From Garcia nutans (taxonomy: Eukaryota; Streptophyta; Magnoliopsida; Malpighiales; Euphorbiaceae), in NCBI GenBank assembly GCA_947685225.1, contig CANTUV010000035.1:44454001-44518000 (forward strand): a stretch of 64,000 bases of DNA, read 5' to 3'. Position numbers and translations under genes: made by a program. The first letter of the stretch is position 1, and every line of letters begins with the position of its first letter. The notes below the pieces were generated by a model. It was not told where the DNA came from, searched no databases, and saw only the letters and a program-made list of their open reading frames with translations. Below are positions 46,369 through 58,633 of the stretch, piece after piece.

Positions 46369-48914
46369 AGTAACACCCTTACATCCCGTATACGTACATA
46401 GCATGCTATTACAATTGTAATATACGTATACTGAATATAGAAATATCACGGATTACTAAACAAATGACTCACTTCTTTTATAATCATATGAGCAAATTTA
46501 AAACATTTAAAGAAATTTATAAAACACAATAAATAAAAAGTTTATTCAAAACACAGCGAAAAATATAATAAATATTTACAAATACATATACATCAAAACT
46601 CAAGTTTTACAAAATCATAAAATATATACATGTTTGGCAGTATGTCTTCGATCTTTAAGCTTCACTATCAACACCACCGGATCTAGACTCTACTCAGCCT
46701 AGAGGAACTCTCTGGTTCTTCTCTGTTACCTGCGCGATAAATCATAATCGCGCTAAGCCAACGGCTTAGTGGTACAAACTATAACAATATTATGTTTTGA
46801 TGCAATGTCAATGTCACACAATCAATTCCATACACCATTCACAAGAAATGTTACACTTCAATATCTTACTTTGCTTAAGATCATATCAAACATTTATTCT
46901 CAACAAAGTACTGATGCAATATCAACAATCTCTATATTCATTGGTTTCACCATTCAAGAATCACATTGAAATCAAAGACAAGCATGGGCCCAAAAGACAC
47001 TAATATGCCATTCAACTTTCAGAGTTAATGTTTTGGTTTAATTATCACATTTAACATTATCCCAACTAGGCTTCAAGGATTTAGGTTCAACCAAGCTTCA
47101 AGGGGAACAAAGCATGCTAAGTATCAACCCAACTTGGCTTCAAGAACCAAATCATACCTAGCTTCAAGGGTTGTAACATCTCAATTACGCTTCAAGGACT
47201 AGATCCAACCAAGCTTCAAGGGGAGTAAAACATGTTAAACTTCAACCCAACTTGGCTTCAAGGATCAAGCCCAACCTAACTTCAAGAGATTGTTACTAAT
47301 AGGCATGCCACCAACAACAAAACTCTGAAAATGAATAACACATTAGACACACAATTGATTTATTATTTCATTATCAATTCCATTCTCAATTCTCATCATC
47401 ATTTAGGCAAACATGCCCCACTTATTTCAATTGAGTCATCTTAGCCAATCACAATGGCCTCACATTTCATTTGAATCATCATAGCCAATCACAATGGTTT
47501 TGCATCTTATCTCAAATCACATTAGAGCAATTTCATCATATCTTTCACATGTCATATTGCATTTCATTATCATATAGGCAAACATACTTTAACCATCCTA
47601 CTTACATCATTATAACCAATCACATTGGTTTCACATTTCATTATATCTCAATTCATTATTCAAGTGTGCACAACCAATTGTCTTAACATACATTTTACAT
47701 ACTCATCACAACATTCACATTATACCAACATAACATTATTAATATGCATCAACAATGCATTAGTTTTCTTAACACATTTACAAACAAGTGTGTGTTAAGC
47801 CTCAACATCATATAAATTTATGCAATAATGTAGTTTGTACTTACCTCAAGAACACTCACACAACTCTATACTCTTCTTCTTCCAAGAGTTCTTCACTTCT
47901 TAAATTAGGGCAAATCACTTTTTTCCAAAACCTAATCCAAAAATGATACAATACATGAATTCCAATACAATTTATCACTTATTAACCTCATCTTAGACCT
48001 TTAGATCACAAATTATAACTCAACACCACATGTTAGAGCCCACGACCGTGGCCACTCCAACCCCCACGAGCGTTGGGTAGAAAACAATTCTGCCCAATTT
48101 GTTCAACACCCCCACGGCCATGGCATGTAAGGGCCACGGGCGTGGCATCCAAGATGCTACTGCCTTCAACCAAAATCACATATTCTAGGCTTACAACTCC
48201 AACAAACACAAACAACATGAAGATCTATGAAAATAATTGATCAAACTCAAGTTAAACATCACTTACCACTTCAAAACCCTAAAGCCAACATCACTCTTAC
48301 TCTTTCAATACCATCATCAATTTAACTTCTTATCTTAAAATCAATTTCAACACTTACAAACACACCACAAACAACCCTAATCATACCATCAATAACAATT
48401 CATCAACCTCAAACACAACTTCAAAAAGAACAAAGGAAATTAAGAGAGAGAACTTACCAAAAATGATGGAACTTCACAAATATCCAACTTAATCACTTGA
48501 ATCTTCCTTCAATTTGATCTTAGAACTCAAAACCTTCCTCTTGCTCCCTTGTCTTGATGATGTCTGGCCACCAAAGGAGAAGAAAAGAAAATGAAGAAAC
48601 AAAGTTAAACTTTTCATCTCTTTAAACCTCCACCAAGCATTCCAAAATAAGAAATTACCTAAATACCCTATTCTTATTTGTTTTAACTTCCTTTCACTTA
48701 CTTGCCCTTTTTAGTAATTTCATAATTAACAAAATAAATATCTTCTTCCTTTGACCATCCATTTGACTTGTGTATATGTTATATATATTTCCATATATAC
48801 AACATATACACTCTCTTTTAAATTCTTTTCTCTTTCCAATTACACATATACATTTTAATTCAAATAAAACAACAATTATATCAAAAGTCCTAGGGAACAC
48901 TTTGGGATATTACA
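46369..48914 (-). repeat. E7 3' LTR
   Basis: The plus strand runs from AGTAACACCC (the first base of the expected TG has changed to A) to GATATTACA. It contains a roughly 118-bp duplication built on AAGCTTCAAGG (47,060-47,300) and a GC-rich block at 48,040-48,150. Confidence 0.9.
47060..47300. repeat. GCTTCAAGG repeat region in E7 LTR
   Basis: The motif (A/G)GCTTCAAGG(G/A) occurs about eight times. The block beginning CCAAGCTTCAAGGGG recurs after 118 bp (47,091 and 47,209). The partner LTR has the same at 54,470-54,710. Confidence 0.75.
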
Positions 48915-48935
48915 ATTCTCCCCCTCTAAAAAGAA
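48915..48935 (-). other. E7 polypurine tract
   Basis: The minus strand reads TTTTTAGAGGGGGAGAAT directly before the LTR start. Confidence 0.8.
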
Positions 48936-48960
48936 ATTTCATCCTCGAAATTACCTGATA

Positions 48961-51900
48961 TTATGTCTGAAACAGTTGAGGATACTGATCTTGCATTGCT
49001 TGCTCGCTCTCCCAAGTTGCCTCTTCTCTCCCATGATTCTTCCATAGAACCTTCACCAATGGCACTTTCTTATTCCTCAACTCTTTCACTTCATGTGCCA
49101 AAATAGCAACTGGTTCTTCTTCAAATGTTAGATCCGGACTCAATTCAATAGATTCAACTAGCAAGATGTGAGATGGATCCGATCTATATCTCCGCAACAT
49201 AGAAACATGGAATACATTATGGATTCTATCCAACTCAGGTGGCAAGGCAAGACGATAAGCAACTGGCCCAACTCTTTCCAAAACTTCATACGGTCCAATG
49301 AAACAAGGACTCAGCTTCCCTCTTCGACCAAATCTCAATATCTTTTTCCAAGGAGACACTTTCAAAAATACTTTATCTCCAATATCAAATTCTATATCTC
49401 TCCTCTTCAAGTCTGAATAAGACTTCTGTCGATCTGAAGCTGCTTTCAACCAATCCCGAATTATCTTCACCTTCTCTTCAGTTTCTTTAACCAAATCGGG
49501 ACCAATTAACTTGCCCTCTCCAATTTCATTCCAACATAAAGGTGTTCTGCATCTTCTACCATACAATGCCACAAATGGTGCCATACTAATACTAGATTGA
49601 TGACTATTGTTGTAAGCAAATTCTACAAGTGGCAAAAATTTGTCCCAACTTCCAGAGAAATCAATGACACAACTTCTCAACATATCCTCAATAATCTGTA
49701 TCACTCTCTCTGACTGCCCATCTATCTGAGGATGAAAAGCAGTACTAAAGTGTAACCGAGAACCCAATGCACCATGTAAACTCTTCCAAAATCTCGAAGT
49801 AAACCGGGGATCTCGATCAGACACTAAAGAAATTGGGACTCCATGCAACTTCACTATCTCACTGATATACAGCTCAACCAATTTCTCAAGAGAATAATCC
49901 ATTCTAACTGGAAGAAAATGAGCTGTTTTAGTCAATCAATCAAGAATCACCCAAATAGCATCATGCTTCTTCTGAGTCAATGGCAATCCAGACACAAAAT
50001 CCATTGTTACTCTCTCCCATTTCCATTCAGGCACTGTTAAAGGTTGAAGCAACCCGGTTGGAACTTGGTGCTCAGCTTTTACCCTCTGACAAGTAAGACA
50101 TTTGGACACAAATTCCGCTATATCTCTCTTCATACCATACCACCAGTAGTGTTGTTTCAAATCATGGTACATCCTTGTACTATCCGGATGCATAGCAACA
50201 ACCGATTGATGTGCTTCCTCTAAAATAATCTTTCTCAAACTATCATCATCAGGAATACACAACCTATCCTTGAACCAAAGGCTACCATCACTTTTCACAT
50301 AAAAATCTCGGCTCTCCCCATTCTGGCAATCAGATATAATCTTCTAAATTTTCTCATCTACTAATTGAGCCTCCTTAATCTGATCCAACAATACTGGTCT
50401 CAATTGCAACTGAGCCAACAATGCACCATCAGCACCTACTTCAAAGCTAACATGCAATGCTCTCAACTCAACAAGCAACGAGAGCGAATAAACAGCCAAA
50501 CTGGCTAAAGACTTCCGACTCAAGTCATCCGCAACAACATTTGCCTTACCAGGATGATAATCAATCAAACAGTCGTAGTCTTTGATTAATTCTAACCATC
50601 ACCTTTGCCGAAGATTCAATTCCTTCTGAACACCCAAATATTTCAAACTTTTGTGATCCGTATAGATAAAACATTTCTCCCCATATAAATGGTGTCGCCA
50701 AATCTTTAAAGCAAACACTATAGCTGCCAACTCCAAATCATGAGTCGGATAATTACGCTCGTGCGACTTCAATTGCCGAGAAGCATAATCTATAACTTTA
50801 CCCTCTTGCATCAAAACACATCCTAAACCATTATGTGAAGCATCACTATAAATCACATATGGTTTTTCTTCTACGGGTAAAGTTAGAACAGGTGCTTGAG
50901 TCAACATTTCTTTCAATTGCTCAAAGCTAGCTTGAAACTGATTCGTCCACACAAATCTAACTCCCTTCCGAAGCAATCTGGTGAGTGGAGTAGCTATCAA
51001 AGAGAAACCTTTCACAAACCGTTGATAATAGCCTACCAAACCCAGAAAACTTCTAACTTCAGTTACAGACTTTGGTGGACTCCAATTCAAAATAGCTTCA
51101 ACTTTACTTGGATCGACTCTTATACCATCTACTGAAACTATATGACCTAGAAAAGTAACTTGGTCAAGCCAAAACTCATATTTTGACAGCTTAGCATACA
51201 ACTGCTTCTCTCTCAAAATTTGTAACATAATTCGCAGATGCTTGTCATGCTCCTCCTTATTACGTGAATACACCAAAATATCATCGATGAAAACTACCAC
51301 AATTTGATCCAGATAGGGCCTAAACATCCTATTCATTAAATCCTTGAAAGCTGCAGGTGCATTCGTCAACCCAAAAGGCAATACTAAAAACTCATAATGC
51401 CCATACCTGGTGCGGAAAGCTATCTTAGGAACATCTTCAACTCTAACCCTCAACTGATGGTACCCTGATCTCAAATCAATCTTGGAAAACACTGCTGCTC
51501 CCTTCAATTGATCAAAGAGATCATCAATCCTAGGCAAAGGATATTTATTCTTAATAGTCACTTTGTTCAATTGCCTATAATCAATGCATAACCTCATAGT
51601 ACCATCCTTCTTCTTCACAAATAACACAGGAGCTCCCCAAGGAGAAACACTGGGACGAATAAACCCTTTATCCAACAACTCCTGTAACTGCACCTTAAAC
51701 TCTCTCAATTCAGCAGGTGCCATGCGATAAGGAGTGATAGAGATGGGAGTGGTACCAGGCAACAGATCGATACTAAACTCAACCTCTCTCTCAGGAGGTA
51801 ACCCTGGCAACTCCTCAGGAAACACATCCGAAAAATCTGCAACTGTGGTGATATTATCAAGTTGAGAACCTACTACCCTAGTATCCACAACATGAGCAAG

Positions 51901-52369
51901 ATAAGCTTCACACCCTTTTCTAACCAACTTTCTAGTAGTTACAGCTGATACAAACAAGGATGCAAGTTGTCTTTGCTCACTAGATACTATCACATTCCTA
52001 CCATCACTGGTTCTCAAGGTAACACACTTCTTTTGACAATCTACCACAGCTCCATGCTTAGACAGCCAATCCATGCCTAAGATCAAATCATATTCTTTAA
52101 AAGGCATTTCAATCAGATCACCAAGAAACGCCTCACCTTGCACCACAGCTGCACTATCACGGTGCACCTTACTAACAACCACACTATGTCCTAAAGGATT
52201 TGTCACCAAAACATCAAATCCTAAGGATTCTGATTGCAATTCAGACATAGGCAATATGGATGCACTTATGTATGAATGAGTAGATCCTGGATCAATCAAA
52301 GCAAGTACTGAAATGCCAAATAAAGAAAATGTACCCGCTATAACTGCTGAAGCACCTGACTGCCTCTAC
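48961..52369 (-). pseudogene. E7 pol (PR-RT-RH-INT-chromodomain), three stops
   Basis: The minus-strand order is protease (LIDPGSTHSYIS), reverse transcriptase (VVFIDDILVYS), RNase H (YSDASHNGLGCVL, then YTDHKSLKYL), integrase (CLTCQR zinc end, LVSDRDPRF, HPQIDGQSERVIQ), a GPYEVLERVGPVAYRL module and a C-terminal chromodomain (KVLWKNHGREEATWESE). The frame from 52,299 is open for 566 codons. TGA at 50,599-50,601 falls in the RNase H-integrase linker, another stop lies at about 50,344, and TGA at 49,936-49,938 replaces an Arg codon just before KTAHF. All three look like C-to-T changes. The chromodomain normally guides insertion to heterochromatin. Confidence 0.9.
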
Positions 52370-52370
52370 A

Positions 52371-53611
52371 TCACATATACCCTCTGAGAAGATCCGACCT
52401 CCTCTGGCTTACTGCCTCCGGATGATGATCCTCCTCTCTGACTAAACCCGGGTCTACCACCTCTACTAAAACCTCTATCCCTCGACCACCTCTGCTAACA
52501 CTGGGTCGAGAAACTGCAGTATCAGTCTGCCTATCATCTTGCATATCAGGGCAATCTTTAATAAAATGATATGGTGACCCACATCTATAACATACTCCGG
52601 ATACACCAGTCCTCCAACAAACACCTCCATGGGGCCTGCCACAGTGAACACATACAGGTGGAGTAGACCTTTGCATCACGGGAGTCGGGGCACTAGCTAC
52701 AGAGACTGTCGGTCTCGGCCTCTGCCTCTGATACTGCACTGATCTACCTGACTGTCTCTGACTCCTACTAATCCTCGGAACAAAACTTCCTCTACCCCTC
52801 TTCACAGATGAAGACCCTACCTCAAACTGGGGTCTCCTTACTCTAGTCTCTTCCTCAGAAGCAACTGCTGTGATACTCTGCGCTCTCTCAACACTTCTAG
52901 CTGTTGCAACAAGCTGAGAGAAATCCTGGTATCTAGAACCAGCCACAATGCACATGATAGAGGGCCTCAATCCCTCCTCAAATCTTCTACACCGATCTAT
53001 TTCATCAGAGATAATTCCCCCAGCATAACGACTCAACCGGATGTACTCAATCTCGTATTCTGTCACCGTCTGGTTATCTTGCCTCAAATTCAGGAATTCC
53101 ATCTTCTTAATATCTTTATACTCCCTCGGAGTATATTTCTGCTCGAACTCCCTCAGAAAATCACTATAAGATAGTGTAGGTGGATCATCCATGGCATGAG
53201 GAACAGTCTTCCACCAGGCATAGGCATCCTTCTGTAAGAGGGATCTGGCATAGTCAAATTTTTCATCCGAAGTGGCTTGCAACTGAATGAATATCCTCTG
53301 CACTTTATTCAACCACTGCTCAGCCACAGCAGGATCGGTAGTGCCAAGAAATCTTCAGCCCCATATTTTCTCAACTTGTCATAATGTCTTACCGGCATCT
53401 GAGGCTGTGGTGGTGGTGACTGCACTGGAACTGGCCTCAATAGTTCTATCACATGCCTTAACCAACCCGGCGGAGCCTCCTCTGCAGCTAATCTCTCTGG
53501 CACAGAAACAGGTGCCTCACTAATTCTATCAACTCTAGCTCCATCTCTACTCTCTCCTGGAGCTACACTCTCAGCACTTCCTTCTATAGTCTGACGTGAA
53601 TGGGACTCCAT
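52371..53611 (-). pseudogene. E7 gag, frameshifted
   Basis: Start ATG 53,611 (MESHSRQT). An acidic, proline-rich N-terminus leads to YDKLRKYGAEDF. A one-base change near 53,315 shifts to the frame that carries WLNKVQRIFIQL, AYAWWKTV, FEQKYTPREY and the knuckle CYRCGSPYHFIKDC (CCHC intact). A second shift near 52,490 separates it from pol. This is a typical chromovirus Gag with two cysteine clusters. Confidence 0.85.
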
Positions 53612-53759
53612 TACTACCTATATCTGCAAACACAACAGAATATTCCTTATTAAAGATCAAAGACTACCATACCAAAACATGTATTTTACTCAAAAACCCA
53701 CTTTAAAAATCAAAATATTCTTTTTCTTACAATTGACTAGGTTGAGAATCTCAAACCTA

Positions 53760-53772
53760 GGCTCTGATACCA
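53760..53772 (-). other. E7 primer-binding site (initiator tRNA-Met)
   Basis: The minus strand reads TGGTATCAGAGCC, 7 nt from the LTR end. Confidence 0.85.
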
Positions 53773-53779
53773 AAATAAT

Positions 53780-55769
53780 TGTAACACCCCTATATCCCAT
53801 ATATGTACATAGTATGCTATTACGATCGTAATATACGTATACTGAATATAGAAATATCACGGATTACTAAACAAACGACTCACTTCTTTTATAATCATAT
53901 GAGCAAATTTAAAACATTTAAAGAAATTTATAAAACACAATAAATAAAAAGTTTATTCAAAACACAGCGGAAAATATAACAAATATTTACAAATACATAT
54001 ACATCAAAACTCAAGTTTTACAAAAACATAAAATATATACATGTTTGGCAGTATGTCTTCGATCTTTAAGCTTCACTATCAACACCACCAGATCTAGACT
54101 CTACTCGGCCTAGAGGAACTCTCTGGTTCTTCTCTGTTACCTGTGCGATAAATCATAATCGTGCTAAGCCAACGGCTTAGTGGTACAAACTATAATAATA
54201 TTATGTTTTGATGCAATGTCAATGTCACACAATCAATTCCATACACCATTCACAAGAAATGTTATACTTCAATATCTTACTTTGCTTAAGATCATATCAA
54301 ACATTTATTCTGAACAAAGTACTGATGCAATATCAACAATCTCTATATTCATTGGTTTTACCATTCAAGAATCACATTGAAATCAAAGACAAGCATGGCC
54401 CAAAAGACACTAATATTGCATTCAACTTTCAGAGTTAATGTTTTGGTTTAATTATCACATTTAACATTATCCCAACTAGGCTTCAAGGATTTAGGTTCAA
54501 CCAAGCTTCAAGGGGAACAAAGCATGCTAAGTATCAACCCAACTTGGCTTCAAGAACCAAATCCAACCTAGCTTCAAGGGTTGTAACATCTCAATTACGC
54601 TTCAAGGACTAGATCCAACCAAGCTTCAAGGGGAGTAAAACATGTTAAAATTTAACCCAACTTGGCTTCAAGGATCAAGCCCAACCTAACTTCAAGAGAT
54701 TGTTACTAATAGGCATGCCACCAACAACAAAACTTTGAAAATGAATAACACATTAGACACACAATTGATTTATTATTTCATTATCAATTCCATTCTCAAT
54801 TCTCATCATCATTTAGGCAAACATGTCCCACTTATTTCAATTGAGTCATCTTAGCCAATCACAATGGCCTCACATTTCATTTGAATCATCATAGCCAATC
54901 ACAATGGTTTTGCATCTTATCTCAAATCACATTAGAGCAATTTCATCATATCTTTCACATGTCATATTGCATTTCATTATCATATAGGCAAACATACTTT
55001 AACCATCCTACTTACATCATTATAACCAATCACATTGGTTTCACATTTCATTATATCTCAATTCATTATTCAAGTGTGCACAACCAATTGTCTTAACATA
55101 CATTTTACATACTCATCACAACATTCACATTATACCAACATAACATTATTAATATGCATCAACAATGCATTAGTTTTCTTAACACATTTACAAACAAGTG
55201 TGTGTTAAGCCTCAACATCATATAAATGTATGCAATAATGTAGTTTGTACTTACCTCAAGAACACTCACACAACTCTATACTCTTCTTCTTCCAAGAGTT
55301 CTTCACTTCTTAAATTAGGGCAAATCACTTTCTTCTAAAACCTAATCCAAAAATGATACAATACATGAATTCCAATACAATTTATCACTTATTAACCTCA
55401 TCTTAGACCTTTAGATCACAAATTATAACTCAACACCACATGTTAGAGCCCACGGCCATGGCCACCCTAACCCCCACGGGCGTGGGGTAGAAAACAATTC
55501 TGCCCAATTTGTTCAACACCCCCACGGCCATGGCATCTAAGGGCCACGGGCGTGGCATCCAATATGCTACTACCTTCGACCAAAATCACATATTCTAGGC
55601 TTACAACTCCAACAAACACAAACAACATGAAGATCTATGAAAATAATTTATCAAACTCAAGTTAAACATCACTTACCACTGCAAAACCCTAAAGCCAACA
55701 TCACTCTTACTCTTTCAATACCATCATCAATTTAACTTCTTATCTTAAAATCAATTTCAAAACATACAA
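53780..55769 (-). repeat. E7 5' LTR, left part
   Basis: It begins TGTAACACCCC on the plus strand, matches 46,369-48,350 closely, and is cut by E8 after TACAA. Confidence 0.9.
55765..55769. repeat. Target-site duplication of E8, left copy (TACAA)
   Basis: TACAA recurs at 62,974-62,978. Confidence 0.9.
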
Positions 55770-58521
55770 TGTAACACCCCTTCCCGGCCTACATGTGTAA
55801 GCCGAGTAGAGGTGCCACACTATCCTAATGTTGCTACCAATTTTACTTAGTCAAATTTTAGTTCCGATTTTACAGAAATTTTGCCAGAGGTTCGCCTAGA
55901 AAATTGGGTCCCAAGTGTCGAAAAAACTGATTTTTCTTATTTTTGAAAAAAAATATTTTATTTCACAATTCAACTCAAGCACACTCCCAATAATCCACCC
56001 TTATAACCTCAACTACAATCCTGCAAGAAAAGTTCACACTTCTATATCATTTCTCAAGATTACATATCATTTGCTAAGTTTCATTACCATACCACTGTTT
56101 ATTCTCTTGTTACATACACCATAATACTTAATATGTTAACAAACCTTTACAATAGATATAACGTACATGCCATACTACTATTTTATGTCAAAAGTCCTAC
56201 CCTAATCACCGTCGAGCTGATGCGAGCCGCTGCAGAAATGCTGATCTTCTATACACTACCTGCGAGTTAGACATATAACTCGATGAGCAACTTATTGCCC
56301 AGTGGGTACTTTAACCATTGCCATACAATGACTACTCGATATCACATATAAAAGTAGAATACTGCATAATTAAACTATTTTCATGCAATCATCATATTTA
56401 TATTTTCTAATTAAGTTAAGATTCACATTCTGTATGTAAACAACATGTAATATAACTTCATTATAAGTACGAGTTAATATGCTCCACTCGGTAATTATGA
56501 ATACACCGATCTCGAAATGAGGCCTCATATAGAGTTACGTGTGGTCTTGACCTCACACGAATAATTGTCATGGTCTTGGTCTCACACGATATAGAATAAC
56601 TGCGTGGTCTTGGTCTCACACGACTAGTTGCCATGATCTTGACCTCACACGATATAACCTCATGGTCTTGGTCTCACACGACTAGTCGCCATGATCTTGA
56701 CCTCAAACGATATAACCTCGTGGTCTTGGTCTCACACGACTAGTCGCCATGATCTTGACCTCACACGATATAACCTCGTGGTCTTGGTCTCACACGACTA
56801 GTCGCCATGATCTTGACCTCACACGATATAACCCCCATTCCAGACCGGTTTTACTCATTTACCGAGTAGAGCATAAATAACATTTCATATATAACCATTC
56901 ACTTCATATATATACCACATATTCTCCATGTATATACAATATATACTTTCACAAATACCACATATACTCACATATATATCATATGTATTCACATATATAC
57001 CATATACACGCATATATATACCATATGAACAAAAATTTGTAAGAAAATAAAATTTCTTTTATGTTAAAGTACCAAACAACAACATATCAAAATTTCAACT
57101 CAAGATAATATTTCTATATTTTAAAAATCATACAAGTCATAGCATTTTACTAATTGTAAAATAGAAAAATTTCAAAAGGAGTTCAATGGTTAAAGTACCA
57201 AACCTTGCTCTTTTAATTCCCTTTTACTTTTCCTTCTTCTCCTTCCTTAATCTTTGTTTTTCCTTCAAGATATTCAAAAGCACAATCTTAAATATAAACC
57301 TTAGAAATTTAAAATAATAAGTTATCCTCCATTTCTTTTCAACCGAAACCCTAATCCAACCTTATTAAACTTTATACATCTTGATTCTTCCATTTAATCA
57401 ATTAATCTCATCACTTACTTAAATTTTTTTCCAATTCCACATAAAGACTCTAATCTCCAATCTCCCAATAAATATATAAATACCTAAAATTGATACTAAA
57501 ATTAAAGTCTACATACTTGAAAACCTTAAAACTTACCTTGAAAAATCAAACTTGGAAAAAAACTTGGAAGTCCTTTGGTATTTTCTTATTGTGGCCGAAA
57601 TTTGCAAGTGGAAAAGAGAGAGTTTGTTCTTCATTTTATGATATATATATATATATATAAGGAAAATGATGATCACCATATGTGTTGGATAAATCCTTTG
57701 AGACCACTTGTCCACCTTTCTCTTTCTTCATTTAATACTCATGCTAAATGGTTACTTTTGATTGGCCAACAAGAGATTTTTTTTATAGTTTTCTTTCCCA
57801 TTACTTCTTCCCACTTGTCCCTCTTCTCATTGGATACCCTAAAGTTGTCCCGTGTTACCCATACGGTCCCGACACGAAACCGGGCCCACTTTACGTTCCG
57901 GCGATTAATTGATCATATCTCTTAAACCGTACAGTTCCACGAGTCAAACTACATATAGTTTTGATCCTCTCGACCTCTACTTTCTATTTGTAAGGTCCAT
58001 TTTAGGTTTCCAAGTCATTTTGAAAAATTACCAATAAGCCCTCAACTTTTTACAAAATTCCCTTTAGGTCCTTTCTTTGCTCGGGTTTTGCCCGGGTTCC
58101 GTTTCTACTGACGATCATTTCATATTCAATCCCTCGATGTCCTCTACTTACTCTTATGTTTATTTTCTACTTTGAATTCATGTATAAATCTTAATAAAAA
58201 TGACCAAAATGCCCCTAGTCTACATGTCTTCATTTCTCTTTAACGGGGCATTTTCTGGAAAAACCGTTACGCGTAGTTGTGACCCGATTTTTCTCTACAT
58301 TTTTAGAATATGTTATGTGCACTATTAAGAACATCCAGTACGACTTTTGGAAATTACTCTTAGGTCCTTAGCCTTTTGAAAAATTACCTTTAGGTCCCGT
58401 CGACTTCACGGGCCTCCTTTGCACACCGATTTTTGTTTTTGACTATCTCGAGCCTCTATTTGACCACTTATTTATGTCCTTCTGGCCTAATACTCGACTA
58501 CCTAAACTTTGGGATGTGACA
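55770..58521 (-). repeat. E8 3' LTR
   Basis: The plus strand runs TGTAACACCCCTTCCCGG to GGGATGTGACA. A tandem repeat lies at 56,540-56,835 and a TA microsatellite at 57,641-57,660. Short TATA-like sites are numerous, so the promoter cannot be fixed. Confidence 0.92.
56540..56835. repeat. 58-bp tandem repeat of two 29-bp halves, E8 3' LTR
   Basis: Alternating halves TGGTCTTGGTCTCACACGA and TGATCTTGACCTCACACGA make a 58-bp dimer repeated four to five times. Confidence 0.9.
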
Positions 58522-58540
58522 GTTCTACCTCCCTTAATTT
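58522..58540 (-). other. E8 polypurine tract
   Basis: The minus strand reads TTAAGGGAGGTAGAAC directly before the LTR start TGTCACATCCC. Confidence 0.75.
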
Positions 58541-58633
58541 AAGTTTCGCCCCGAAACTTGCTTGTTCATACATGTAAATACATTGCTAATAATAGTCATA
58601 CATATATATATACTTAAAACACAAATTTTAAAT

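Noticed and set aside
46369..46420. C-terminal extension of E6 gag across 46,369-46,420
   Set aside because: The codons come from the E7 LTR end, which shares sequence with 53,780; the frame is a chance read-through.
48694..48900. Minus-strand 68-codon frame in the E7 LTR (also 63,313-63,519)
   Set aside because: Both copies lie in LTRs and are alike only because LTRs are identical; low-complexity sequence with no domain.
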